Shown: positions 17,568 to 24,555 of the stretch, in pieces
Layout of the letters: each line of letters begins with the position of its first letter
Position numbering within the stretch: position 1 is the first letter of the stretch
Assembly (NCBI RefSeq): GCF_006715725.1
Contig: NZ_VFNU01000001.1
Span: 1,860,001-1,924,000, forward strand
DNA from: Nocardioides sp. SLBN-35
GTDB lineage: Bacteria; Actinomycetota; Actinomycetes; Propionibacteriales; Nocardioidaceae
Direction: 5' to 3'
DNA: 64,000 bases
Translations under genes and position numbers: made by a program
Notes under the pieces: model-generated
Databases searched by the model: none
What the model was told of the DNA's origin: nothing
The model's input: only the letters and a program-made list of their open reading frames with translations

Positions 17568-18500
17568 GTGGCGAACGGCCCGGGACGGGACCAGCGCGGA
17601 CCGATGGAGCGGCTGGTGCGGATCGCCGCGATGCTGCAGGCGAACCCGCAGCAGGGGGTGAGCGCCGAGCGGCTCAACGCGGTGGCCGGCTTCCCCGACA
17701 CGCCCGGCCACGACCAGCTCAAGCGCGACATCCGCCACCTCGAGCACCAGGGCTGGCGCATCGAGAACGTCGCACCGCCGGGCCAGCCGGCCTGGTACCG
17801 GATGACCACCGTCGACAACCGGCTGCGGGTGCGGCTCTCGCTCGGCCAGCAGGCGGCGTTGCGCCGGGCGATGCTGCTCGCCGACGACGGCGACCTGGTG
17901 CAACGCCTCGGTCTGGCGGCCGCGACCGGCGCGGGGGAGACCGCCGGCGCCACGCTCCATCTCCCCGTCCCCGACTCGCTGCGGCTCGTCGTCGACGCCG
18001 TCCGCGACCAGAGGCTGCTCCGGTTCGGCTACAAGGGGATCGAGCGCGTCGTGCATCCCGAGTCGGTCCGGACCGAGAACGGCGTGTGGTACCTGCGCGG
18101 GGTCGAGGACGCCGAGCGCGCCGAGGCTCCGCTGAAGACCTTCGTGGTGTCGCGGATGCTCGACGTCGACGTCGAGGACCCCGGCTCCGCGCGGCCCGTG
18201 CCGCCGACGCGGCACGTGGCGCTGCACCCGATGTCGTGGGAGATCGACCCGCCCGTCGAGGTCACCCTGCGTGCCGCGGCCGACTTCGAGCCCGACGTAC
18301 GCCGGTGGCTCGGCGAGCCGGTCGCGGTCGAGACCGACGGCGACGACGTGCTGCTGCGCTACCGGGTCACGCACCGCGCCGCCCTGCACGCCCGGCTGGT
18401 CGAGCTCGACGACCGGGTGCGGGTCGAGGGCCCCGCGCAGGCCCGGGCCGACCTGGTCGCCTTCCTGGCGGCCGCACGCGGCGAGGAGGCCGGAGCATGA
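17568..18500 (+). CDS. WYL-domain transcriptional regulator (first of a pair)
   Basis: The 310-residue protein starts at GTG 17568. An N-terminal winged-helix region (about 12-85, with LKRDIRHLEHQGW) precedes a WYL domain whose signature VWYLRGVE is near residues 178-185, and a C-terminal WCX-like extension. WYL proteins sense ligands such as nucleic acid; PafB/PafC pairs control the DNA-damage response in mycobacteria. Two overlapping WYL genes resemble pafBC in layout, but no pafA, tatA or proteasome gene is near and the N terminus is not clearly PafB. Confidence 0.87.
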   Translation: MANGPGRDQRGPMERLVRIAAMLQANPQQGVSAERLNAVAGFPDTPGHDQLKRDIRHLEHQGWRIENVAPPGQPAWYRMTTVDNRLRVRLSLGQQAALRRAMLLADDGDLVQRLGLAAATGAGETAGATLHLPVPDSLRLVVDAVRDQRLLRFGYKGIERVVHPESVRTENGVWYLRGVEDAERAEAPLKTFVVSRMLDVDVEDPGSARPVPPTRHVALHPMSWEIDPPVEVTLRAAADFEPDVRRWLGEPVAVETDGDDVLLRYRVTHRAALHARLVELDDRVRVEGPAQARADLVAFLAAARGEEAGA

Positions 18501-19486
18501 GCAACGTCCCGAAGTACGTCGTCCGGATCGCCCGGCTGCCCGAGGTGTTCGCCCGGCTCGCGGCCCACCCCGACGGGCTCTCCCTGCCCGACCTGGCCGA
18601 GGAGTTCGACACCACCGAGGCCGAGCTCCGCGAGGACCTGCTGGCCTTCTACACCGCCGACGTCGGCGGCGTGTGGGGGCTCTCACGGCCCGAGGTGCTG
18701 GAGTTCCTCGGCTCCGACGGGGTCACCGAGGACCCCGGGACCGCCGACATCGTGCGGCTGGTCTCCGAGAGCCCGATCGACCTCGGTGTCGAGTACGTCG
18801 ACGCCGGCGAGCTCGGCCGCGTCCACGCCGCCGCCCAGGCGCTGCTCGACATCGAGCCCGACAACGCCGAGCTCGCCGAGGCACTCGACGTGCTCGCCCG
18901 CACCATGTTCGGCGAGGCGGCCCCCGACGACGCCGAGGTGCCCCGGGTCGCCGCCTGGAACCGCCTGCTGCCCGAACTCCGCCGTGCCCAGGACGAGCAC
19001 CGGGCCGTCCGGATCGTCTACTCCCGGGCCTGGGAGCCTGGTGTCACCGAGCGCGAGATCGAGCCCTACCGGCTGGTGCAGACCCGCCGCGGTTGGGAGG
19101 TCGACGCCGGACCGGTCGACGACCAGGGCCGGATCCGCACCTACCTGCTCTCCAACATCCGCTCGGTCGACCTGCTCGACCGGACCTTCGCCGTACCCGA
19201 CGACCTCGCCGACCACCTGGGCCGCCAGCGCGCGACCACCCGCGTGCGGGTGCTGCTGCCCCAGCAGTCGCGGTGGGTGGCGGACTTCTACGCCGAGCAG
19301 GTCACCTTCGTCGAGGACGACGAGCGCGACGTCGTGGTCGACCTGGACCTGCTCCCGCCCGTCGAGGACCGGGTCGGCCGGCTGCTGCTCACCGCCGGCC
19401 CCACCGCCACCGTCCTCGACCCGCCCTCGCTCGACACCGCCGGCGTGGTGCTCGCCGAGGAGCTGCTGGTGCACCACACGTCGTGA
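18497..19486 (+). CDS. WYL-domain transcriptional regulator (second of a pair, PafC-like)
   Basis: The ATG at 18497 overlaps the stop of the first WYL gene (ATGA), so the two are probably made together and may form a heterodimer. The 329-residue protein has an N-terminal winged helix (about 1-70), an acidic middle and a degenerate WYL core, RRGWEVDAGPVDDQGRIRTY, in which the Trp-Tyr-Leu residues are not intact. PafC proteins show the same degeneration. The C-terminal domain spans about 245-329. The MITE-like palindrome begins 14 bp after the stop. Confidence 0.85.
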   Translation: MSNVPKYVVRIARLPEVFARLAAHPDGLSLPDLAEEFDTTEAELREDLLAFYTADVGGVWGLSRPEVLEFLGSDGVTEDPGTADIVRLVSESPIDLGVEYVDAGELGRVHAAAQALLDIEPDNAELAEALDVLARTMFGEAAPDDAEVPRVAAWNRLLPELRRAQDEHRAVRIVYSRAWEPGVTEREIEPYRLVQTRRGWEVDAGPVDDQGRIRTYLLSNIRSVDLLDRTFAVPDDLADHLGRQRATTRVRVLLPQQSRWVADFYAEQVTFVEDDERDVVVDLDLLPPVEDRVGRLLLTAGPTATVLDPPSLDTAGVVLAEELLVHHTS

Positions 19487-19499
19487 GGCGGCGCGGTCG

Positions 19500-19686
19500 C
19501 TTGTAACTAAGTGTTACGTCGCGAAAATCGCAGCAACAGTGCCCGGGTAGTGGCCACAGCACCGTGGTAGTCGGTGAGACGGCATGGAAGTGCAGGGCGC
19601 CGGCCGATGGCTCATCTACCTCGGTGCTCTGGCCACTACCTCGGAGCTGTGGTGCCCGATTCGGCGATGTAACACTTAGTTACAAG
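19500..19686. repeat. 187-bp near-perfect palindromic element, MITE-like
   Basis: The left end 19501-19522 and right end 19664-19685 are inverted copies matching at 21 of 22 positions. Each contains GTAACACTTAGTTAC, itself a palindrome. Inside, GTAGTGGCCA-AGCACC-type blocks (near 19547 and 19630) are also inverted copies, so the whole element folds on itself. GCGGTC occurs just outside both ends (19493-19498 and 19687-19692), a possible target duplication. There is no coding content. Confidence 0.8.
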
Positions 19687-19699
19687 GCGGTCTGGCCCG

Positions 19700-20125
19700 T
19701 CAACCGCGCTCGACGTGCTCCTTGAGCTGGCGCAGCACGTTGGTCCAGTTCTCCCGCGACGGTGCCTCCTGCTCGCCCTCGGTGAGCGACTGCTCGACCG
19801 TGACGTCGGTGTGGTCGCCGCCGTCCCGCAGCGTCCACGTGACGTGGTGGTAGCTCTCGGGACGGTCCGGCTTGCCCGTCAGCGGGCTGAAGTGGGTGAC
19901 GACGAGACGCCGTCCCTCATCGACCTCCAGCACCTCGCCCTTGTCCTCGAACGGGCGGCCGTCGTACTCGCCCCGCCAGGTGATCGGGGTGCCGGGCTCC
20001 CAGGTGGTGTCGACCTCGGCGCCGAAGAGGTAGGCGCGGATCTGCTCGGGCTCGGTGAGCGCCTGCCAGACCTGGGCGGGCGACGCGGAGACCTGGACGT
20101 GGGCAGTTGCGGTCGTGGTGTCCAT
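19700..20125 (-). CDS. SRPBCC / AHSA1-family protein
   Basis: The 141-residue protein has the START-like fold pattern of the AHSA1 group: ASPAQVWQALTEPEQIRAYLFG at the start, TWEPGTPITWRGEYDG and RLVVTHFSPL in the middle, and a long C-terminal helix ending NWTNVLRQLKEHVERG. Members bind hydrophobic ligands or act as Hsp90 activator-like proteins, and many sit with ArsR regulators, but none is here. The gene reads toward the palindromic element and diverges from the small gene at 20254. Confidence 0.85.
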   Translation of the reverse strand: MDTTTATAHVQVSASPAQVWQALTEPEQIRAYLFGAEVDTTWEPGTPITWRGEYDGRPFEDKGEVLEVDEGRRLVVTHFSPLTGKPDRPESYHHVTWTLRDGGDHTDVTVEQSLTEGEQEAPSRENWTNVLRQLKEHVERG

Positions 20126-20138
20126 GGCCCCGCGTTAC

Positions 20139-20154
20139 CCGGACCGCGGTCCGG
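20139..20154. promoter_or_regulatory. 16-bp perfect palindrome upstream of the SRPBCC gene
   Basis: The sequence CCGGACCGCGGTCCGG is its own reverse complement and lies 14 bp upstream of the SRPBCC start, in the divergent promoter region. It is a candidate operator; in DNA this rich in GC a chance palindrome is possible. Confidence 0.35.
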
Positions 20155-20253
20155 CAACCGGCCCCCACCGGCCTACCGGTAGCGTGGACACCGCAGCTCA
20201 GGACGCGGGCTGCGCCGGGGGTCGCTCGACCCCTCCGCGCAGCAGGAGCCCGC

Positions 20254-20418
20254 ATGTCCGAGCAGGTCGAGGTCCAGGTCAGCGTCGACGGTCCACCCGT
20301 GCCCGGGCTGGTGCTCAAGTGGGACAGCCAGCGGCTCAAGGCGCTCGTCACCTACGAGGCCGAGGGGCACGTCCAGACCCAGTGGTTCCCGTCCGAGCAG
20401 GTGCTCCAGGTCGACTGA
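20254..20418 (+). CDS. Small conserved-looking protein, 54 aa, unknown function
   Basis: A short frame starts at ATG 20254 with GCAGGAG placed correctly upstream. It encodes a 54-residue acidic beta-rich protein (VEVQVSVDGPPVPGLVLKW... to QTQWFPSEQVLQVD). There is no signal peptide or membrane helix. I recognise no family. The frame is open further upstream, but the ribosome site and the divergent promoter region favour this start. It converges with the GAF-ANTAR gene with 7 bp between the stops. Confidence 0.6.
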   Translation: MSEQVEVQVSVDGPPVPGLVLKWDSQRLKALVTYEAEGHVQTQWFPSEQVLQVD

Positions 20419-20425
20419 GCGATCC

Positions 20426-21136
20426 TCACCCGCCCTCCGGCGGCGGTACGGCGAAGTCCCGGTTCGCCGAGTCGACCACCTCCTGGGCGATGGCGCGCAG
20501 CTTGACGTTGCCGGTGCTGCTCGCGCGCACCAGGAACTGGAACGCGCGGTCCTCGGGGATGCGGTAGCGCTCCATGATGATGCCGACCGCGGTCCCGATC
20601 GCCTGCCGCGTGGTCACCGACTCGTTGAGCTGGTGCTCGTGCCGGGCCCGGCCGAGGGCGATCGAGGCGTGCGCGGCGAACAGCTCGGCGAGCTGGATCG
20701 CGTCCGGGTCGATCCCGGGGTTCGCCGAGTAGAAGTTCAGGCCGCCGAGCGTGCTCTCGTCGTTGTAGAGCTGGAGGCCCATCTGGGCGCTGAGGCCGAA
20801 CCGGGCCGCCTCCTCGACGTACCGCGGCCAGCGCTGCTCGGCCGCGATGTCGTCCATGGTCGTGACCCCGCCCGACGTGATCGCGTCGTAGCAGGGACCC
20901 TCACCGAGCTTGTACTGCAGCTCGTCGATGTCCCAGACCAGCCGCCCGGTCCCCGACCGGGTCTCGATGCGACCGCCGCCGTGCGTGATCGAGATGCCGA
21001 CGTGCTCGAAGCCGGGCACCGTCTGCTGGGCCGCCCGGACGATGGCGTCGAGCGTGTCGTCCAGCGAACGGTGGCTGTCGATCGAGCGGGCCGCCTCGGT
21101 GAGGGCGGACGCGATCCGGGTGCTGTCGTGGAGCAC
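20426..21136 (-). CDS. GAF-ANTAR transcription antitermination regulator
   Basis: The 236-residue protein has a GAF sensor domain (about residues 15-165) and a C-terminal ANTAR RNA-binding domain (about 168-225, with QAIGTAVGIIMERYRIPEDRAFQFLVRASS). ANTAR proteins bind paired hairpins in nascent RNA and prevent termination. GAF-ANTAR proteins are common in actinobacteria and respond to small ligands or redox. Translation starts at GTG 21136, and its AGGAGGT ribosome site lies inside the hairpin described separately. Confidence 0.92.
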   Translation of the reverse strand: MLHDSTRIASALTEAARSIDSHRSLDDTLDAIVRAAQQTVPGFEHVGISITHGGGRIETRSGTGRLVWDIDELQYKLGEGPCYDAITSGGVTTMDDIAAEQRWPRYVEEAARFGLSAQMGLQLYNDESTLGGLNFYSANPGIDPDAIQLAELFAAHASIALGRARHEHQLNESVTTRQAIGTAVGIIMERYRIPEDRAFQFLVRASSTGNVKLRAIAQEVVDSANRDFAVPPPEGG

Positions 21137-21170
21137 GGGTACCTCCTGGGAATCGGGCCTGGAGGTACCC
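21137..21170 (-). promoter_or_regulatory. Leader hairpin hiding the Shine-Dalgarno of the GAF-ANTAR gene
   Basis: On the minus strand GGGTACCTCC (21170-21161) pairs perfectly with GGAGGTACCC (21146-21137) across a 14-nt loop. The second arm contains the GGAGGT ribosome site and is followed directly by the GTG start. The fold would block translation unless opened. Confidence 0.65.
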
Positions 21171-21194
21171 GCCGGACCGGAGGTCAGCCCGGGC

Positions 21195-22640
21195 TCAGGA
21201 GGTCAGCCGGGCCAGGCACGCGAACCAGCGCTGGCCCTGGAGGAACGCCGTGCCGCTCGGTGGCAGCACGAACACGTCGTAGCTGCCCTTCGGGCGGGTG
21301 CCGCCGGTGTCGGCGTCGTAGCCGCGCAGCGTGTCGGCGGTGCAGGTGGCCGCGGCCTCGCTGTCCGCGTCGACGGCGTCGGTCGTCACGTCGTTCGTCG
21401 TCGCGGCGAGCTCCCCGACCGCGAAGGTGAACCAGTTGTCCTCGGCGCACTCGCCCTTGGTGGCGCTCAGCGCCTGGCCGATCTGCTGGACGCCGCTGTA
21501 GCAGGAGCCGAGCTCCGGGGCGCCGGTCAGCGGGTCGATCCCGGGGTCCTCGGCGACCGTCTCCGCATCCGGCGCCTGTCCGCGTGCCGTCGGCCCGGTG
21601 CCGTCGGTGGCGTCGGTGGCGTCGGGGGCGAGCAGGTAGCCGCCGAGGCCCCCGAGCCCGAGGCCGACGACGGCGGCCGCCAGGGAGATCGGCCACCGGC
21701 GCCGGGCCGGCGGGGGAGCGACCGCACGGGGGGCGGGAGCCGGTGGCCGCAGCTGGGTGAAGGCGGCCTCGGGTCCGCCCACCACGATCCCGTCCGTGTC
21801 GGTCGCGCCCCCGGGCCGGATCGCGCGCAGCGCCTCGTGGAGCTCGCGGGCCGTGGGGTAGCGGTGCGCGGCGTCGTACGCCGTCGCGGTGCGGATCACC
21901 TGCATCAGCGCCTCGCTGCCCGGCACACCCGGGTCGGGCAGCTCGGCGTGCAGGTTCGCGAGCAGTTGGTCGATCGGGACCGGGCTGCCGTCGACGGACC
22001 GGCGCGGCGAGGCGCCGCAGATCATGGCATGCAGCGTCGCGCCCATGGAGAACACGTCGGACTGCGGCGCCGGCGGCGAGAAGGAGAACGCCTCCGGGGA
22101 CGCGTACGCCGGGGTCAGCGCCTCGAGGCTCACCGACGGGTCCTGGCCGGGCTGGGGAAGCGCGGCCAGCCCGAAGTCGGAGAGCCGGGGCGTGCCCCAG
22201 GCGTCGATCAGGATGTTGCCGGGCTTGATGTCGCGGTGCAGGATCCCGGCCTCGTGGGCGGCGGCGAGCGCGCTGGTGACCGCGAGCCCGACCTCGACCG
22301 CCTCGCCGGGCGTCATCGGCCCGTGCTGGGCGAGGTAGGTCGCGAGGCTGCCGTTCGTGCACAGCTCCATGACCAGGTACGGCCGGTTGTCGCGGGTCAC
22401 GCCGACGTCGATGAGCGACACCACGTGCGGGTGCCCGCTGATCCGGCTCACCGCCGTGGCCTCGCGTACGAACCGCCGCCGGTTGGCGTCGTCGTCGAGG
22501 ACCCGGTCGTCGATCTTCACCGCGACGTCGCGCTCGACCGCGAGCTGCCGCCCCCGCCACACCTTGGCGAAGCCGCCGCGACCGATCTCCTCGATCAGCT
22601 CGACGCCGGGCAGGAGGAGGGCACGCTGGGTCGGTTCCAC
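21195..22640 (-). CDS. Receptor-type serine/threonine protein kinase with septum-formation-like ectodomain
   Basis: The 481-residue protein starts at GTG 22640. The kinase domain (about 11-275) shows the glycine loop GRGGFAKVW, Lys42 in VAVKI, HRDIKPGN (135-142) and DFG (155-157), so it should be active. A Pro/Ala linker leads to one membrane helix (about 316-337). The outside part contains spaced Cys residues (380, 398 and later two more) and resembles the septum-formation domain family. No good Shine-Dalgarno is visible at the chosen GTG. The open frame upstream runs through the neighbouring gene and is rejected. Confidence 0.9.
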   Translation of the reverse strand: MEPTQRALLLPGVELIEEIGRGGFAKVWRGRQLAVERDVAVKIDDRVLDDDANRRRFVREATAVSRISGHPHVVSLIDVGVTRDNRPYLVMELCTNGSLATYLAQHGPMTPGEAVEVGLAVTSALAAAHEAGILHRDIKPGNILIDAWGTPRLSDFGLAALPQPGQDPSVSLEALTPAYASPEAFSFSPPAPQSDVFSMGATLHAMICGASPRRSVDGSPVPIDQLLANLHAELPDPGVPGSEALMQVIRTATAYDAAHRYPTARELHEALRAIRPGGATDTDGIVVGGPEAAFTQLRPPAPAPRAVAPPPARRRWPISLAAAVVGLGLGGLGGYLLAPDATDATDGTGPTARGQAPDAETVAEDPGIDPLTGAPELGSCYSGVQQIGQALSATKGECAEDNWFTFAVGELAATTNDVTTDAVDADSEAAATCTADTLRGYDADTGGTRPKGSYDVFVLPPSGTAFLQGQRWFACLARLTS

Positions 22641-22684
22641 GCCGGGAAGCGTAGGTGAGGCCGGGTGCGGGAGGGACGCCAGGC

Positions 22685-23515
22685 TCAGTCCGCGACGGGC
22701 TGGCGCCGGTGCCACCAGCGGACCAGGCCGGCCGTGCGGTCGGTGCTGCCGCTGTCGACTCCGGCACGCACGTAGCGCAGCCAGTCGGTGGGCCGGTTCG
22801 ACACCTGCCCGAGGACGTGGAGCCCCGCGGTCCGCATCTGCCGGACCAGCCGCGGGGTCACGAACCGCGGGTCGAGGGACACCCCGTCGGCCGTCCTGCG
22901 GACCTGGCGGACGCTCGGCCGGAAGCGGTGGGCGATCCAGATCGTCGGTACGTCGGGCAGCGCCTTCGCGGCGCGGTGCAGCAGCGCGGGCCTGAACGAC
23001 AGCAGTCGGGCGTCGACGTCGGCCAGGGTGTCGCGCAGGTAGTGCCAGGTCTTCCTGCGCCAGCCGGGCGCCAGCTTGAGCTCGACGAGCAGCCCGACCC
23101 CGAGTCGCCGCGCCTCGGCGGCGTACGACTCCAGTGAGGGGACCTCGCCGCCGTCGCGCAGCCGGCAGGACCTCTGGATCCGGGCCAGGGTCCGGGCGAT
23201 GACCCGGCCACGGCAGTCGGTCGTGCGGTCCAGGCGGGCGTCGTGCATCACGACCAGGCGCCCGTCCGCCGTCGGGCGTACGTCGAGCTCGGCCCGGTCG
23301 GCGCCGAGGGCTGCGGCATGGCGCAGGGCGCGCAGGCCGTTCTCGGTGCGGAGGCGTCCGATCGCGCCCCGGTGGGCGACCACCTCGAAGGTGCGGACAC
23401 CGGCCGGCGACGTGCCGGTCGGCGCGGGTGTCTCGTCGGCCCGGGCCGCCGTCGGGGCCGAGCCGAGGATGCCGAGGGCCAGCAGGGCGGCGACGAGCAG
23501 CGAGGTGGTGCGCAC
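22685..23515 (-). CDS. Secreted glycerophosphodiester phosphodiesterase
   Basis: A 276-residue GDPD-family enzyme with a signal peptide (cleavage near residue 26). Catalytic residues are visible: HRG at 48-50, the metal ligands in AELDV (Glu76, Asp78) and the second His in MHD (91-92), then LVELKL for the third acidic residue. It hydrolyses glycerophosphodiesters to glycerol-3-phosphate outside the cytoplasmic membrane. The start is GTG 23515. It lies 44 bp upstream of the kinase gene on the same strand. Confidence 0.9.
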   Translation of the reverse strand: MRTTSLLVAALLALGILGSAPTAARADETPAPTGTSPAGVRTFEVVAHRGAIGRLRTENGLRALRHAAALGADRAELDVRPTADGRLVVMHDARLDRTTDCRGRVIARTLARIQRSCRLRDGGEVPSLESYAAEARRLGVGLLVELKLAPGWRRKTWHYLRDTLADVDARLLSFRPALLHRAAKALPDVPTIWIAHRFRPSVRQVRRTADGVSLDPRFVTPRLVRQMRTAGLHVLGQVSNRPTDWLRYVRAGVDSGSTDRTAGLVRWWHRRQPVAD

Positions 23516-23545
23516 GGCTCTCCTGGGTCGATCGGGACGGGCACG

Positions 23546-23581
23546 CAGAAGGGGCCCGGTCTTGCGACCGGGCCCCTTCTG
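23546..23581 (-). terminator. Hairpin terminator after tRNA-Lys
   Basis: A perfect 16-bp stem (arm CAGAAGGGGCCCGGTC, loop TTGC) stands 5 bp after the 3' end of tRNA-Lys on the minus strand. There is no clear U tract, as is common in actinobacteria. Confidence 0.75.
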
Positions 23582-23586
23582 TTCGG

Positions 23587-23659
<73 letters not shown>

Positions 23660-23724
23660 CTTGCGTCTGAACGCGAGATGGAACATTACCAGCGTAGTGC
23701 GATCCGGGTGAAATCGCCGATGGC

Positions 23725-24168
23725 TCATCCGGCGTCCTCCGCGTCCGTCAGCACCTCCCGCACCCGCCGGAGCAGGTCGACGGCAGCCTCGAGCTCGTCG
23801 GCCGTCGCGACCTCGGACGTGCGCTCGGCCCAGGCGATGCGCCGCGGCCGGATCCGCTCGAGGGCGCGGCGTCCCTCGTCGGTGAGGTGGACCAACGGCG
23901 CCCGGGCGTCGGTGGGGTCCGGGGCGCGGACGACCAGGCCGGCGGCCTCGAGCTGGGCCACGGACTCGTTGGCGGACTGGCGGCGCATGCCGCGGCGCCG
24001 CGCGATGCCGGCGACGCTGAGGGGGCCGTGGGCCACGGCGCCGAGGGTCAGCCAGCGCGACGCGGTCAGGCCGTCCTCCGCGACGATCCGGTCGCCCGCC
24101 CTCGTGAAGGCGTCGGCGAGCCGGAACACCTCGTCGACCAGCTCGACCAGCGACCTCGCGGCGGTCAT
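23725..24168 (-). CDS. MarR-family transcriptional regulator
   Basis: The 147-residue winged-helix regulator starts at ATG 24168, overlapping the stop of the VOC gene by ATGA. Visible are the dimerisation helix (VELVDEVFRLADAF), the recognition region GIARRRGMRRQSANESVAQLEAAGLV and the wing DPTDARAPLVHLTDEGR. The downstream position in a two-gene operon with a VOC protein and the perfect palindrome upstream of that gene suggest autoregulation. Confidence 0.9.
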   Translation of the reverse strand: MTAARSLVELVDEVFRLADAFTRAGDRIVAEDGLTASRWLTLGAVAHGPLSVAGIARRRGMRRQSANESVAQLEAAGLVVRAPDPTDARAPLVHLTDEGRRALERIRPRRIAWAERTSEVATADELEAAVDLLRRVREVLTDAEDAG

Positions 24169-24518
24169 GCGCTCTCGCTCAGGCACACCAGGTGCCCGTC
24201 GGCGTCGCGGAGCACGGCCATCCGCTCGCCCCACGGCTGCGGGGCGGCGGGATCGGCGACGGCACCGCCGGCCGCGACCCAGCGCGTGACGGTGTCGTCC
24301 AGGGCCGTGGTCGCGAAGCCCACGGCGACAGCCGTGTCCGACGCGGTGGCGGGCCGTTCGTGCAGCATCAGCTCGACCCCGTCGGCGCTCGTCAGCCAGG
24401 CGAGGCCCGGGGCTCTGCGCGCCACCTCGAGGCCGAGGGCGTCGGCGTAGACGGCGAGCGCCCGCTCGATGCTGGTCACGGAGACGACGATGCGCCGCAG
24501 GGTCACGGTCGGGGTCAT
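24165..24518 (-). CDS. VOC (glyoxalase/bleomycin-resistance) family protein
   Basis: The 117-residue single-module VOC protein has the two beta-alpha-beta-beta-beta repeats typical of the fold, from LRRIVVSVTSIERALAVYADALGLEV to GERMAVLRDADGHLVCLSES. Such proteins are metal-dependent lyases, dioxygenases or ligand-binding resistance proteins. Pairing with a MarR regulator fits a stress or detoxification role. It starts at ATG 24518, 16 bp downstream of the palindromic operator. Confidence 0.87.
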   Translation of the reverse strand: MTPTVTLRRIVVSVTSIERALAVYADALGLEVARRAPGLAWLTSADGVELMLHERPATASDTAVAVGFATTALDDTVTRWVAAGGAVADPAAPQPWGERMAVLRDADGHLVCLSESA

Positions 24519-24533
24519 GGTCCGATCGTGGGC

Positions 24534-24555
24534 GATTGACAGGCTCCTGTCAATC
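24534..24555. promoter_or_regulatory. Perfect palindromic operator of the VOC-MarR operon
   Basis: GATTGACAGG and CCTGTCAATC flank two bases (CT). The site lies 16 bp upstream of the VOC start and covers the stop codon of the oxidoreductase gene. Size and place fit a MarR dimer. Confidence 0.65.

Noticed and set aside
17568..19486. Assignment as pafB and pafC
   Set aside because: The layout fits, but neighbours and the N-terminal sequence do not, so symbols were withheld.
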